This document shows, one piece after another, positions 41,321-50,471 of a DNA stretch of 54,636 nt; position 1 is the stretch's first letter, and each line of letters opens with the position of its first letter. This stretch comes from Profundicola sp964553105. Lineage in GTDB: Bacteria; Bacteroidota; Bacteroidia; Flavobacteriales; Weeksellaceae. A model generated the notes under the pieces. It was given only the letters and a program-made list of their open reading frames with translations, did no database searches and had not been told where the DNA came from. Position numbers and translations under genes: made by a program. The stretch spans positions 1 to 54,636 of the forward strand of contig CAZKJO010000008.1 in the NCBI GenBank assembly GCA_964553105.1, in the 5' to 3' direction.

Positions 41321-43162
41321 ATGAAATCTTATCTCTTTAGCAGTTTGCTATTAACTTGTATATTTAGTTTAGGTCAAGATTCATTTATTGTTGTAAATGA
41401 AGATACTATCTCTACGGAAAAATTCAAAATCACCTACCAAAATAACATAGAAATGGAAGGTATTGATAAGGCTGTTGATACCTATATTAATTTTAAACTT
41501 CTTCAACAAGAAGCCGAAAAAACTAAAGTAGATACCACAGCAGCTTTTGCTAGAATTTATGCTCAATCTATACAAGCCGAGCGTGATAAGTTTTTGTATA
41601 ATGAGGAGATTAAAAACAAGTTGGTAAATGAAATTTGGACCAACTTACAAACCGATCGTAAAGTAGAAATTTTCGCTTTAGGAGTTGCAAATCCTTTTGA
41701 TCTTGAAGCTAAAAAGGAACGATCACTATTAGCTAGAGATTTGCATCAACAAGTTTGCAAAAATCAACCCGCCACTCAACGTGTTATGGAATTTAGAAAA
41801 ACTCTGCCTGAAAACAAGGTTTGGTTAAGACCTATGAAATCATCAGCAGAGATTGAAAGAGTGGTTTATAAAACACCTGTTGGAGCATGTTCTGATATTC
41901 AAAACTCAGAAAATGGATTTTTCTTTGTTAAGGTTTTAGAAGAAAGACCCTCCACTGGAATTATAGGCTTAGATTTTATTTTTAATCCAGATAAAACTAA
42001 ACTTCAACAAGCATATGAAGAATTAAAAAATGATGCTAAATGGGAAGATGTTGTTAGTAAATACAATATCAGCAGGGCAAATTCAGGCTATGTCAATAAG
42101 CCAAGATGGGATGTCGATATTCCTTCTGAATTTTTAAATCAAATTAAAAATTTAGAGGAAGGAGATGTTACAAAGCCATTCGAAGCCAAAGATGGATTCT
42201 ACATCATAAAGTTTTATAAGCAAGAAAAATTTAATAATAAAGAAATTTGGAAAGACTGGATTCTGAATAAAATTCCGCAATCTAGCTACTCTATGGACTA
42301 TGTTCAATTTGTAGAAAATCATGCGAATAATGTGGTTGAAATTTCAGAAGATCAAACTGCAATCAATGAATTGGTCAAAGCTCTTGACAAAAACTTTTTC
42401 TCCAATGAGAAAGAGATCGAATTTACAGAAAATAAGATGATTTGGTCTACAAATGAAATGAGTTTCAACCAACAAGATTTATTGAGAGAAATTAATTTAT
42501 CTAAGCAATTCTTGGGTAAGAATACCAACTTAGATGAATTTTTAGCTTATAGTTTACCTAAATATAAAACTCAGTTTAAGCTAAATAATTATGTAACACA
42601 TTTAGAAAAATATGAATCTGATTTCGCGGAGGCCTCAGATTTATTAAAACAAGCTATCAAAGTAAATCATTTGATTGAGTACGAAATTTATGATAAAGCA
42701 GTACACGATAGCGTTGGACTTCAGCAATATTTAAATGATCATATTGAAGATTATACCTGGCCTACGCGTTATGCCTTAGAAATCTATAGATACAGAAATC
42801 CAGAAGATGCAAAGGTTTTAAACAAGATGTTAAAAAGAAAAAAATCTAGCGAAGAGATATTGACATATTTTGAAGATAAAAAAGATGAGAAAGGTGCTTT
42901 GGCTGTAGTCTTAACTCGTGGTAACTTTGCCATTGATGGTGCCGATACACCAAAGGGCTTTAACCCCAAAAAGAAAATACAATCTTTGACTTATAGAAAT
43001 GGACCATCTATTGTAAGGCTAATGTCTAAATTAGAAAGCCGCCCAAAGACCATAGAAGAAGCTTCTAGACAATTAAAAGAAGCATATAAAGCACATTATT
43101 ACGAAGAAACCTTGAAAAACTTGAAGGAGAACGCAACTATCAGCCTACCTTCAACGTTATAG
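41321..43162 (+). CDS. Periplasmic parvulin-type peptidyl-prolyl isomerase
   Basis: A signal peptide (MKSYLFSSLLLTCIFSLGQ) opens a 613-residue protein with the SurA/PpiD-like plan: an N-terminal helical chaperone region (TYINFKLLQQEAEKTKVDTT), a parvulin domain about 115-315 (ELKNDAKWEDVVSKYNISRANSGYV, LEEGDVTKPFEAKDGFYIIKFY), and a long helical C-terminus with a second prolyl-isomerase-like stretch (PTRYALEIYRYRNPEDAK). It probably helps outer-membrane proteins fold. It is first of three chaperone genes, 7 bp before the next. Confidence 0.8.
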   Translation: MKSYLFSSLLLTCIFSLGQDSFIVVNEDTISTEKFKITYQNNIEMEGIDKAVDTYINFKLLQQEAEKTKVDTTAAFARIYAQSIQAERDKFLYNEEIKNKLVNEIWTNLQTDRKVEIFALGVANPFDLEAKKERSLLARDLHQQVCKNQPATQRVMEFRKTLPENKVWLRPMKSSAEIERVVYKTPVGACSDIQNSENGFFFVKVLEERPSTGIIGLDFIFNPDKTKLQQAYEELKNDAKWEDVVSKYNISRANSGYVNKPRWDVDIPSEFLNQIKNLEEGDVTKPFEAKDGFYIIKFYKQEKFNNKEIWKDWILNKIPQSSYSMDYVQFVENHANNVVEISEDQTAINELVKALDKNFFSNEKEIEFTENKMIWSTNEMSFNQQDLLREINLSKQFLGKNTNLDEFLAYSLPKYKTQFKLNNYVTHLEKYESDFAEASDLLKQAIKVNHLIEYEIYDKAVHDSVGLQQYLNDHIEDYTWPTRYALEIYRYRNPEDAKVLNKMLKRKKSSEEILTYFEDKKDEKGALAVVLTRGNFAIDGADTPKGFNPKKKIQSLTYRNGPSIVRLMSKLESRPKTIEEASRQLKEAYKAHYYEETLKNLKENATISLPSTL

Positions 43163-43169
43163 ACTTAGC

Positions 43170-43991
43170 ATGAGGAAATTAATTTTTATATTTATTTTAT
43201 TAAACACTTTATCCTGCCAAGAAGATAATCCCAAAAATTGGGTAGCCAAATACAAGGATCACATCTTAACATCCACTGATATTCAAGCTGTAATACCCAA
43301 AGGCTTATCAGAGGATGATAGCTTACAATTTGTGAATCAGCATATCGAGAAATGGGTTAAGGATCGGATTTTAATGTCTGAGGTAGATGATTTTTTAACG
43401 GAAGAAGAAATCAATCGTATCGAAGTACAGGTGGCTTCTTATAGAGAGGATTTAACAGAAAGCATGATTGAGGATAAATTAATGCTTGGTTTTTCTGACG
43501 AGGTTTCTGAAAAAGAATTGACATCCTATTACGAGCAATTTCCAGATACTTTTGTCTTAAAAGAAAATATTATCTCCTATCGCTTAATGGAGGTTCCACA
43601 AGATTCTGCTAATAAATTCAAAAAATTGCTTAGAAACGGTGATTTAGAGGATTTAGAATTGAGACTTAAAGCTAATAATTATTATTATGATTTCACAGAA
43701 AATAATTGGGTTGAACTAGATAAGCTATTAGCCACGGATATTTTACCAGAAAAAATCAAAAAACAGAACTTATTGGATGAAAATCAAATCTTTACATCCA
43801 CAGATAATAATAAATCATTTATTATACAAATAGATGAAATAGGCAAAAAAGGAAATGCCGCACCCTATACCTTTATAAAACCCACCATCAAAAGTGTGGT
43901 ACTTAACAAAAGAAAGTTAAATTTGCTGTCTGAAAAAAAGCACAAGTTGTACGAAAAAGCATTAGAAAACCATGAAATTAAGAAAAAATAA
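43170..43991 (+). CDS. Lipoprotein with SurA-like chaperone helices
   Basis: The 273-residue protein has a lipoprotein signal ending LLNTLSC (Cys16). The mature part begins with the SurA-like VAKYKDHILTSTDIQAVIPK, QFVNQHIEKWVKDRILMSEV and later helices, but no complete parvulin domain with its usual motifs is visible. It looks like a chaperone-only relative of its neighbours. Its end overlaps the start of the next gene by 20 bp, indicating coupled translation. The assignment rests on the N-terminal pattern and on its place between two PPIase genes. Confidence 0.7.
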   Translation: MRKLIFIFILLNTLSCQEDNPKNWVAKYKDHILTSTDIQAVIPKGLSEDDSLQFVNQHIEKWVKDRILMSEVDDFLTEEEINRIEVQVASYREDLTESMIEDKLMLGFSDEVSEKELTSYYEQFPDTFVLKENIISYRLMEVPQDSANKFKKLLRNGDLEDLELRLKANNYYYDFTENNWVELDKLLATDILPEKIKKQNLLDENQIFTSTDNNKSFIIQIDEIGKKGNAAPYTFIKPTIKSVVLNKRKLNLLSEKKHKLYEKALENHEIKKK

Positions 43992-45309
43992 TATTTTATA
44001 TAGTCTATTCACCCTATTACCCATACTAGGTTATGCCCAAGATAAAAAAATCGATGGCGTAGCTGCAGTGATAGGCAATGAAGTTGTTTTAGAGTCTGAT
44101 ATTCAACGAGATTATATGTTGGCGCAACAGCAAGGCGCAGAAGTTCCTGACCAATGTTCCTTTGTAAGTAATATTTTAGTTCAAAAAATGGTTCTAACAC
44201 ATGCGAAACAAGATACCTTAGTGTCTGTATCAACTGAAAGAACCAAGGCGAGAGCTCTTTCAATTCTAGAAGACTTCAAAAGCAGAGGTTCAGAAGAAGA
44301 AATTCTAGCAGTTTATGGCGTAAGGACTATGGCAGAACTTCAGAATGAATTAGAAATTATCGTTAATGAAAACCAGCTAATTCAAGCCAAGAGAGAATTG
44401 ATTGAAGATAATACGGATGCTTCACCAGAAGACGTAAAAAACTTCTTTAATCAATACAAAGACGAGTTGCCAAAAATCAACGAAGAAGTAGAATTATCTC
44501 ATATAGTAATGTATCCTGTAATTACACCGGAGCATAAACAAGAAATCATAGACCAGTTAAATGGTATTAAAAAAGAAATTCAAGAAGGTGCAAGTTTTAG
44601 TACCAAAGCCATATTATATTCAGAAGATCCAGGTTCTAGCAACAATGGAGGTTTATACCAAAATATAAGACGTGGTACTTTTGTTCCAGAATTTGATGCC
44701 GTAGCATTTAACTTAGAAGAAGGTGAGATTTCAGATCCAGTTGAGTCTAAATTCGGATTTCATTTGATTCAATTAGATAAAAGATTGGGACAAGCGATTG
44801 ATGTTCGCCATATTTTAATAGTTCCTAAACCAACTGACGAGGAAATGCGAGTGGCACATAATTTAATGGATTCAATTAAAACTCAAATTTCAGAAGGTAA
44901 GATGACCTTTAAAGAAGCTGCTTTAAAATATTCAGAAGATAAATACACGAGATATAACGGGGGTAAATTAACCAATCCGCAATCAGGTGAAAACCGTTTT
45001 GAGCGTAGTAAACTTCCAATGAAACAAGTTTATGCTATCGCTGGTTTAGAAAGTGGACAAATGGCAGAACCTTTTGAAACTGAATTCGAAAACAGAAAGG
45101 CATTAGAATTATTAAAATTAGATTTAGTAGTTCCTGCTCACAAAATTTCATTAGAAACCGACTATACGCGTGTTCAAAATATGGCTGTTCAACAAAAACA
45201 ACAAGAAAAATTATTTGATTGGATAGAAGATCAATTAGCTGATACATTCATTAAAATTCATGATGATTATCAACATTGTGAATTCGAATTTAATTGGTTG
45301 AAAAAATAA
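43972..45309 (+). CDS. SurA-like chaperone with two parvulin domains
   Basis: The 445-residue protein has a signal peptide (to about GYAQ, 22), then KKIDGVAAVIGNEVVLESDI, the classic SurA start, an N-terminal chaperone domain with FVSNILVQKMVLTHAKQDTL, and two parvulin repeats: ELSHIVMYPVITPEHKQEI ... DPGSSNNGGLYQNIRRGTFV ... FHLIQLDKRLG, and DVRHILIVPKPTDEEMR ... YSEDKYTRYNGGKLTNPQSG. SurA escorts outer-membrane proteins through the periplasm. It is last in the three-gene operon ended by the hairpin at 45330. Confidence 0.9.
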   Translation: MKLRKNNILYSLFTLLPILGYAQDKKIDGVAAVIGNEVVLESDIQRDYMLAQQQGAEVPDQCSFVSNILVQKMVLTHAKQDTLVSVSTERTKARALSILEDFKSRGSEEEILAVYGVRTMAELQNELEIIVNENQLIQAKRELIEDNTDASPEDVKNFFNQYKDELPKINEEVELSHIVMYPVITPEHKQEIIDQLNGIKKEIQEGASFSTKAILYSEDPGSSNNGGLYQNIRRGTFVPEFDAVAFNLEEGEISDPVESKFGFHLIQLDKRLGQAIDVRHILIVPKPTDEEMRVAHNLMDSIKTQISEGKMTFKEAALKYSEDKYTRYNGGKLTNPQSGENRFERSKLPMKQVYAIAGLESGQMAEPFETEFENRKALELLKLDLVVPAHKISLETDYTRVQNMAVQQKQQEKLFDWIEDQLADTFIKIHDDYQHCEFEFNWLKK

Positions 45310-45329
45310 ATTCAATCCTAAGAAAACAT

Positions 45330-45365
45330 AAAATCCCAACCTTATCAGATGTTGGGATTTTTTTT
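45330..45365 (+). terminator. Terminator of the PPIase operon
   Basis: An 11 bp stem (AAAATCCCAAC at 45330-45340 with 45351-45361) is followed by a run of eight T (45358-45365). Confidence 0.92.
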
Positions 45366-45382
45366 ATGGTTAATTTTTACCT

Positions 45383-46165
45383 TTAATTTAATATATGAAA
45401 CAAGATAAAACTTAAAGCGCTTAAGCCTTCTATCCAAAAAGAAGTGAAGCATTTATTTTTAATTTTAACAGAACTCAGTAGAAAAATTAAGGCCAGAAAT
45501 AAAGTAATTATAAATGGCAGTCGATGTAGATCAATTTTAAAAGAAAAATAATTCAAGAATAAAATTAAACTTAAAAACATAAAGATCACACCTAGTTTTA
45601 TACTTCCAACTACACCAAATTGTTGTGGTAAGGTTTTAATTGTTTTTTCATCCTGTTCTAAATCTCTAATATCAAAAGGAATGGTGATAGCCACCACAAA
45701 AAAATACAAGCTTAAAATTAAATTTAGCAAATTAAAATTTAGATTTTCTACATCATTAAAGACTGGTAAAACAGCTGTCATGGACCATACCAAAGCAATC
45801 GAAATCATCTTGAGATGAGGTAGATTTCTTAGCGTTTTTTTATTAAAGGCATAAGAATAGTAAATACTTATAAAAGCCAATACTGCCAAAACTAGAATCA
45901 CTTGAAACTTAAGGTATAAAAATCCCAATACCAAGCTTATTAAACCTGAAAAGATCATAATGAACAATCTCCATTTTTCTTTATCACTAACCCAATGAGA
46001 TAAATTATAAGCAAAGAGTGTCGCAAAAAAAGATAGGTAGATTAATATATCACACTCCCAAGCGTTGATTAGCTGTATATACTTGCAAAACAGGGCAAAA
46101 CATAAAGCCACCCATGCCTGAGAAGAAATAATTGCATGATAAATATTAGGTAGCAATTTTCGCAA
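45383..46165 (-). CDS. UbiA-family-like membrane protein
   Basis: The 260 residues form about eight membrane helices. The second aspartate-rich motif of UbiA prenyltransferases is recognisable as FDIRDLEQDEKTIKTLPQQFG (split DIRDLEQDEK, about 166-175). The first NxxxDxxxD motif is weak: YNLSHWVSDKEKW (53-65) keeps an Asn and an Asp at unusual spacing. LRNLPHLKMISIALVWS matches a group of flavobacterial UbiA-like proteins of unknown substrate. The start is TTG at 46165, as no ATG precedes the first helix. It is divergent to gcvP. Confidence 0.7.
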   Translation of the reverse strand: MRKLLPNIYHAIISSQAWVALCFALFCKYIQLINAWECDILIYLSFFATLFAYNLSHWVSDKEKWRLFIMIFSGLISLVLGFLYLKFQVILVLAVLAFISIYYSYAFNKKTLRNLPHLKMISIALVWSMTAVLPVFNDVENLNFNLLNLILSLYFFVVAITIPFDIRDLEQDEKTIKTLPQQFGVVGSIKLGVIFMFLSLILFLNYFSFKIDLHRLPFIITLFLALIFLLSSVKIKNKCFTSFWIEGLSALSFILFHILN

Positions 46166-46228
46166 AAGGTATTATTTGAGTGTAAAATTACGTAATTTTA
46201 GCTCTTCAACATTTAATAAATTCAATTA

Positions 46229-49096
46229 ATGAATACCAACGATTTTTCACTTCGCCACATTGGAGTTCATGGGGACGATAAAAAACAAATGCTTAATGAC
46301 CTAGGGGTAGAAAGCCTCGAGCAATTAATGCAGGAAACATTACCGGATTCTATTATCGTAGATAAAGAATTGAATCTACCAGAGCCCTTTAGCGAATTGG
46401 AGCTTGAAAGACACATGAAGCGTCTTGGTCTTAAAAATAAAACCTTCAAGTCTTATATTGGTTTAGGATATTACAATACCATTCTACCGCCAGTAATTCA
46501 AAGAAATATTTTAGAAAGCCCAGGTTGGTACACGGCTTATACTCCATACCAAGCAGAAATTGCACAAGGTAGATTGGAAGCATTGTTAAACTTCCAGACT
46601 ATGGTTTCGGACCTAACTGCCTTACCAATTGCTAATGCATCTCTTTTAGACGAGTCTACAGCTGCTGCTGAAGCTATGCACATGTTCTATGAGTCTCGAT
46701 CTAGAGACAAAAAGAAAGCCAACGCAAATCAATTTTTTGTTTCAGAAGAAATTTTCCCGCAAACTTTAGCCGTTTTAAAAACTAAGGCAGATGGGTTAAA
46801 CATTGAATTAATTATAGGAGATCACAGAGAGTTTAGTTTTACAGACAAAACTTTTGGTGCGATTTTACAATACCCAGCTAAATACGGAGAAGTTTATGAT
46901 TACACAGACTTCTGTGAGGCTGCACACGATTCAGGTTCAAAAGTAGCCGTTGCTGCAGATATTTTATCTTTAACCCTTCTTAAAGCTCCAGGAGAATTTG
47001 GTGCTGATGCGGCAATTGGTAGCACGCAGAGATTCGGAATTCCAATGGGATTCGGTGGTCCACATGCTGCTTATTTAGCATGTACAGAAGATTTCAAAAG
47101 ACAAATCCCAGGTAGAATTATTGGTGTTTCTCAAGATTCTCATGGTAACATGGCTTTGAGAATGGCGTTACAAACGCGAGAGCAACATATTAAGCGAGAA
47201 AGAGCTACTTCTAATATTTGTACAGCACAAGTATTATTAGCAGTTATGGCGGGAATGTATGCTACTTACCATGGTCCAAAAGGATTGAAGTTCATTGCTG
47301 AGTCTATCCACCAAAAAGCTTCTTTATTAGAAAAAACTTTAAAAGATCTTGGATTTACTTTAAACAACAAGCATTTCTTCGATACCCTTAGTATTTCCAC
47401 AGAAGATCTTGAAGTTGAGAGATTAAAAGAGATTGCAGAGCTACACGAAATTAACTTGAACTTCCACGATCCTAAACAAGTAAGTATTGCATTAGACGAT
47501 TTAGATGCTGCTACGAACGAAGGATTTAATGATTTAATTCAAGTTTTCTCTAAATACAAAGGCGTAGAAGCACAAAACTTAGTTTACACCAGCAGCGAAG
47601 TAAGAATTCCTGATTCAGTTCAGAGAACTTCTGATTATTTAACGCATGAAGTATTTAACTCATACCACACAGAAACTGAGTTAATGCGCTACATCAAAAA
47701 GTTAGAAAGAAAAGATTTAGCATTAAATCATTCTATGATTCCTTTAGGAAGTTGTACTATGAAATTGAATGCTGCCGTTGAGTTATTACCATTAAGTTGG
47801 ATTGAATTTGGTGGTGTACATCCATTTGCACCACAAGAGCAAACCAATGGTTACAGACAGATGATCAAGAATTTAGAAGATTATTTATCTGAAATCACAG
47901 GTTTTGCCGCTACTTCATTACAACCTAATTCTGGTGCTCAAGGTGAATACGCAGGTTTAATGACCATCCGCGGATATTTGATCGATAAAGGCCAAACTCA
48001 AAGAAATATTGTTGTAATTCCTGAGTCAGCTCACGGAACCAACCCTGCATCTGCTGTTTTAGCAGGTATGAAAGTAGTAGTGGTTAAAAACGCTGAAAAT
48101 GGTGAATTCGATATGGCTGACCTTAAGGCTAAAGTTGAAAAACACAGTAATGAGTTAGCTGCATTGATGGTAACTTATCCTTCTACTTATGGAATGTTCG
48201 ATCAAAATATTAAAGAAGTAACTGCTTTAATTCACGAGCACGGCGGACAAGTATATATGGATGGAGCAAATATGAATGCTCAGGTTGGATTAACGAATCC
48301 ATTCTATATCGGAGCAGATGTTTGTCACTTGAATTTACATAAAACATTTGCGATTCCACACGGAGGTGGAGGTCCTGGTGTGGGGCCTATTTGTGTTGCT
48401 GAACATTTAAAACCATTCTTACCAACTAATCCATTAGTAGAAACTGGTGGCGAAAAAGCTTTAGATGCAATTTCGGCAGCTCCATTTGGATCGGCTTTAA
48501 TTCACTCAATTTCTTATGGTTACATCCGCTTATTAGGAAACAAAGGTTTAACTTTAAGTACGCAGTCAGCAATCTTAAACGCGAATTATCTAAAAACTAA
48601 ATTACAAGAGCACTACCCTATTTTATTCCAAAATGATAAAGGAAGAGTAGCCCACGAAATGATTTTAGATTGTCGTCCGTTTAAAAAAGTTGGAATCGAG
48701 GTATCTGACATCGCTAAGCGTCTAATGGACTATGGTTTCCACGCGCCAACTGTATCATTCCCAGTTGCTGGAACATTGATGGTAGAGCCAACAGAAAGTG
48801 AGTCTAAAGGTGAATTAGATAGATTTATTGAGGCTATGATATCTATTAAACAAGAAATCGACGAAGTGGCTAATGGCAACTATCCAGTGGATAATAACGT
48901 ATTGGTTAACTCACCACACACGCAGGAATTATTAACAGCTGATGAATGGGATAAACCATATACTAGACAAAAAGCTGCGTTCCCACTTGATTGGGTGAGA
49001 TCTAATAAATTTTGGGCGAGCGTTGGACGCGTTGACGATGCTTATGGTGATAGAAACTTAATGTGTACTTGTCCTCCATTGGAAGAGTATGTATAA
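46229..49096 (+). CDS. gcvP: Glycine dehydrogenase (decarboxylating), P protein
   Basis: This PLP enzyme decarboxylates glycine and passes the aminomethyl group to lipoyl-GcvH. The 955 residues correspond to a fused alpha/beta (P1+P2) form: FSLRHIGVHGDDKKQML at the start, GYYNTILPPVIQRNILE and YTPYQAEIAQGRLEAL in the first half, NHSMIPLGSCTMKLNA in the middle, and the PLP lysine Lys705 in HLNLHKTFAIPHGGGGPGVG. The length is normal. It is a single-gene unit; gcvT is at 25520 and gcvH is outside the window. Confidence 0.97.
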   Translation: MNTNDFSLRHIGVHGDDKKQMLNDLGVESLEQLMQETLPDSIIVDKELNLPEPFSELELERHMKRLGLKNKTFKSYIGLGYYNTILPPVIQRNILESPGWYTAYTPYQAEIAQGRLEALLNFQTMVSDLTALPIANASLLDESTAAAEAMHMFYESRSRDKKKANANQFFVSEEIFPQTLAVLKTKADGLNIELIIGDHREFSFTDKTFGAILQYPAKYGEVYDYTDFCEAAHDSGSKVAVAADILSLTLLKAPGEFGADAAIGSTQRFGIPMGFGGPHAAYLACTEDFKRQIPGRIIGVSQDSHGNMALRMALQTREQHIKRERATSNICTAQVLLAVMAGMYATYHGPKGLKFIAESIHQKASLLEKTLKDLGFTLNNKHFFDTLSISTEDLEVERLKEIAELHEINLNFHDPKQVSIALDDLDAATNEGFNDLIQVFSKYKGVEAQNLVYTSSEVRIPDSVQRTSDYLTHEVFNSYHTETELMRYIKKLERKDLALNHSMIPLGSCTMKLNAAVELLPLSWIEFGGVHPFAPQEQTNGYRQMIKNLEDYLSEITGFAATSLQPNSGAQGEYAGLMTIRGYLIDKGQTQRNIVVIPESAHGTNPASAVLAGMKVVVVKNAENGEFDMADLKAKVEKHSNELAALMVTYPSTYGMFDQNIKEVTALIHEHGGQVYMDGANMNAQVGLTNPFYIGADVCHLNLHKTFAIPHGGGGPGVGPICVAEHLKPFLPTNPLVETGGEKALDAISAAPFGSALIHSISYGYIRLLGNKGLTLSTQSAILNANYLKTKLQEHYPILFQNDKGRVAHEMILDCRPFKKVGIEVSDIAKRLMDYGFHAPTVSFPVAGTLMVEPTESESKGELDRFIEAMISIKQEIDEVANGNYPVDNNVLVNSPHTQELLTADEWDKPYTRQKAAFPLDWVRSNKFWASVGRVDDAYGDRNLMCTCPPLEEYV

Positions 49097-49117
49097 TTAA
49101 TCAAATTTGTTAAAAAC

Positions 49118-49153
49118 AAAAGCGAGTATTTCTTAATTGAAATACTCGCTTTT
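49118..49153 (+). terminator. Terminator between gcvP and trxA
   Basis: A perfect 15 bp stem (AAAAGCGAGTATTTC at 49118-49132 with 49139-49153) encloses a 6-base loop and is followed by T. It can act for both convergent genes. Confidence 0.93.
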
Positions 49154-49195
49154 TTATTCAAACATCAAACTAAGTTAATGAGATCTGATTGAGAA

Positions 49196-49561
49196 TTATT
49201 CTCCTTTAATTTCAAAAACTTGCTCGATTACTTCTTTTAATTGAGGTTTAGGTAAAGCACCTTGAACAACTTGTGGTTCTCTACCATCTGTATTCATAAA
49301 CATAATGGTAGGAATACTTCTAATTCCAAACATAGCAGCAAGTTCTTGTTCTTTTTCTGTATCCACTTTATAAAAGTCTATTTCTCCTTCATATTCTTTA
49401 CTTAATTCTTCAAAAATAGGAGCTAAAGTTTTACAGGGCCCACACCAGTCAGCATAGAAATCTAAGATTGCTGGTCTATTACCTGCGAACTTCCATTCTT
49501 TATTGGTTTCAAAGTTGAATACTTTCTCTTTGAAACTTTCTTTATTTAATAATTCAGCCAT
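49196..49561 (-). CDS. trxA: Thioredoxin
   Basis: The 121-residue protein has the active-site pair Cys40 and Cys43 in DFYADWCGPCKTLAP, the cis-Pro segment IRSIPTIMFM and a VVQGALPK C-terminal helix region. It reduces disulfides in the cytoplasm; there is no signal peptide. It is separated from the rsmG fragment by about 75 bp. Confidence 0.95.
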   Translation of the reverse strand: MAELLNKESFKEKVFNFETNKEWKFAGNRPAILDFYADWCGPCKTLAPIFEELSKEYEGEIDFYKVDTEKEQELAAMFGIRSIPTIMFMNTDGREPQVVQGALPKPQLKEVIEQVFEIKGE

Positions 49562-49636
49562 AATTTAATTTTGAAGTATTTAGGGCAATAGTAATGCCAT
49601 AACCCTGAAAGAGACACTTGGGTTACAAAGCACTCA

Positions 49637-49780
49637 TTATAGTGGTAAATAAATAACTTTCTTGGTCTCAAAGAAGTCTTCTTCAAAGAATTTAGAGATT
49701 GGATATTCTATATGCTGAGGAAAATCTGCCAATTCTTCAGTTAGATCTCCACCCTTTAGATAAAGGATTCCATTCGGTAA
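49637..49780 (-). CDS. rsmG: 16S rRNA (guanine-N7)-methyltransferase RsmG, C-terminal fragment
   Basis: The minus strand downstream of the gap reads LPNGILYLKGGDLTEELADF, PQHIEYPISKFFEEDFFETK, and KVIYLPL to a TAA at 49637-49639. This is the C-terminus of flavobacterial RsmG, which methylates a guanine of 16S rRNA (G527 in E. coli). It is in a different frame from the adenylate kinase upstream of the gap, so the two are separate genes. The bulk of rsmG (about 160 residues) is hidden. Confidence 0.8.
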   Translation of the reverse strand, partial: LPNGILYLKGGDLTEELADFPQHIEYPISKFFEEDFFETKKVIYLPL

Positions 49781-49880
49781 NNNNNNNNNNNNNNNNNNNN
49801 NNNNNNNNNNNNNNNNNNNNNNNNNNNNNNNNNNNNNNNNNNNNNNNNNNNNNNNNNNNNNNNNNNNNNNNNNNNNNNNN
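49781..49880. other. Assembly gap (100 N) between adk and rsmG
   Basis: Exactly 100 N. The missing end of adk (about 15-20 residues) and most of rsmG imply more than 500 bp are absent. In many flavobacteria obgE follows adk, so other genes may be missing too. Confidence 0.95.
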
Positions 49881-50406
49881 CACCCACACCATCAATTTCT
49901 ATCCACTTGTCTTGTGAACGATAATGTTGTGAAACTTCGTCAGTTTTTTTATAATACTCTTTGATTCGGTTTCTAATTATTTCCTCGCTAGCATCATCTA
50001 CTCTACCACTAGTTTTACCACGCTCTAGAATGCGTTCCACCAAGATTTCATCTTCTACCATTAAAGAAAGACATATATCTACTTCTCTATCCAAAACCTC
50101 TTTTAACAAACCATCTAAAGCTTCTGCCTGTGCTGTTGTGCGAGGGTAACCATCAAAAATAAGTCCTTTGGCATCTTTATTTTTGATTACTTCTTCTTTC
50201 AACATTTGGGTCGTCACTTCGTCCGGCACCAAATGTCCTTTGTCTATGTAAGTTTTTGCTAATTGACCTAATTCAGTTTCATTTTTAATGTTGAATCTGA
50301 ACATATCACCTGTAGACAATTGAACCCAGTCATATTTATCAACCAAGTTTTGGGCTTGCGTACCTTTACCACTACCTGGAGGTCCGAAAAGAACTATATT
50401 TTTCAT
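49881..50406 (-). CDS. adk: Adenylate kinase, C-terminus lost in gap
   Basis: Adk balances ATP, ADP and AMP. The 175 visible residues contain the P-loop GPPGSGKGTQ (8-17), QLSTGDMFRFNI (AMP site), LVPDEVTTQMLKEEV, IFDGYPRTTAQAEAL, the LID region LVERILERGKTSGRVDDASEE (short LID without zinc Cys, shown in parts), and ending KWIEIDGVG just before the gap. Only about 15-20 C-terminal residues are missing. An apparent extension to 49756 across the N block is an artefact. hpt lies 65 bp upstream. Confidence 0.95.
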
Positions 50407-50471
50407 GTAAATTTAATTGTGAGAAAATTTCAAGCGCTCAAAATACGCAGAAAGTTTTATTTATTTTTGAT

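Noticed and set aside
49756..49780. Adenylate kinase frame continuing after the gap with YRMESFI
   Set aside because: The tail is not Adk-like, and another frame of the same bases encodes the RsmG C-terminus, so the extension is an artefact of the N block.
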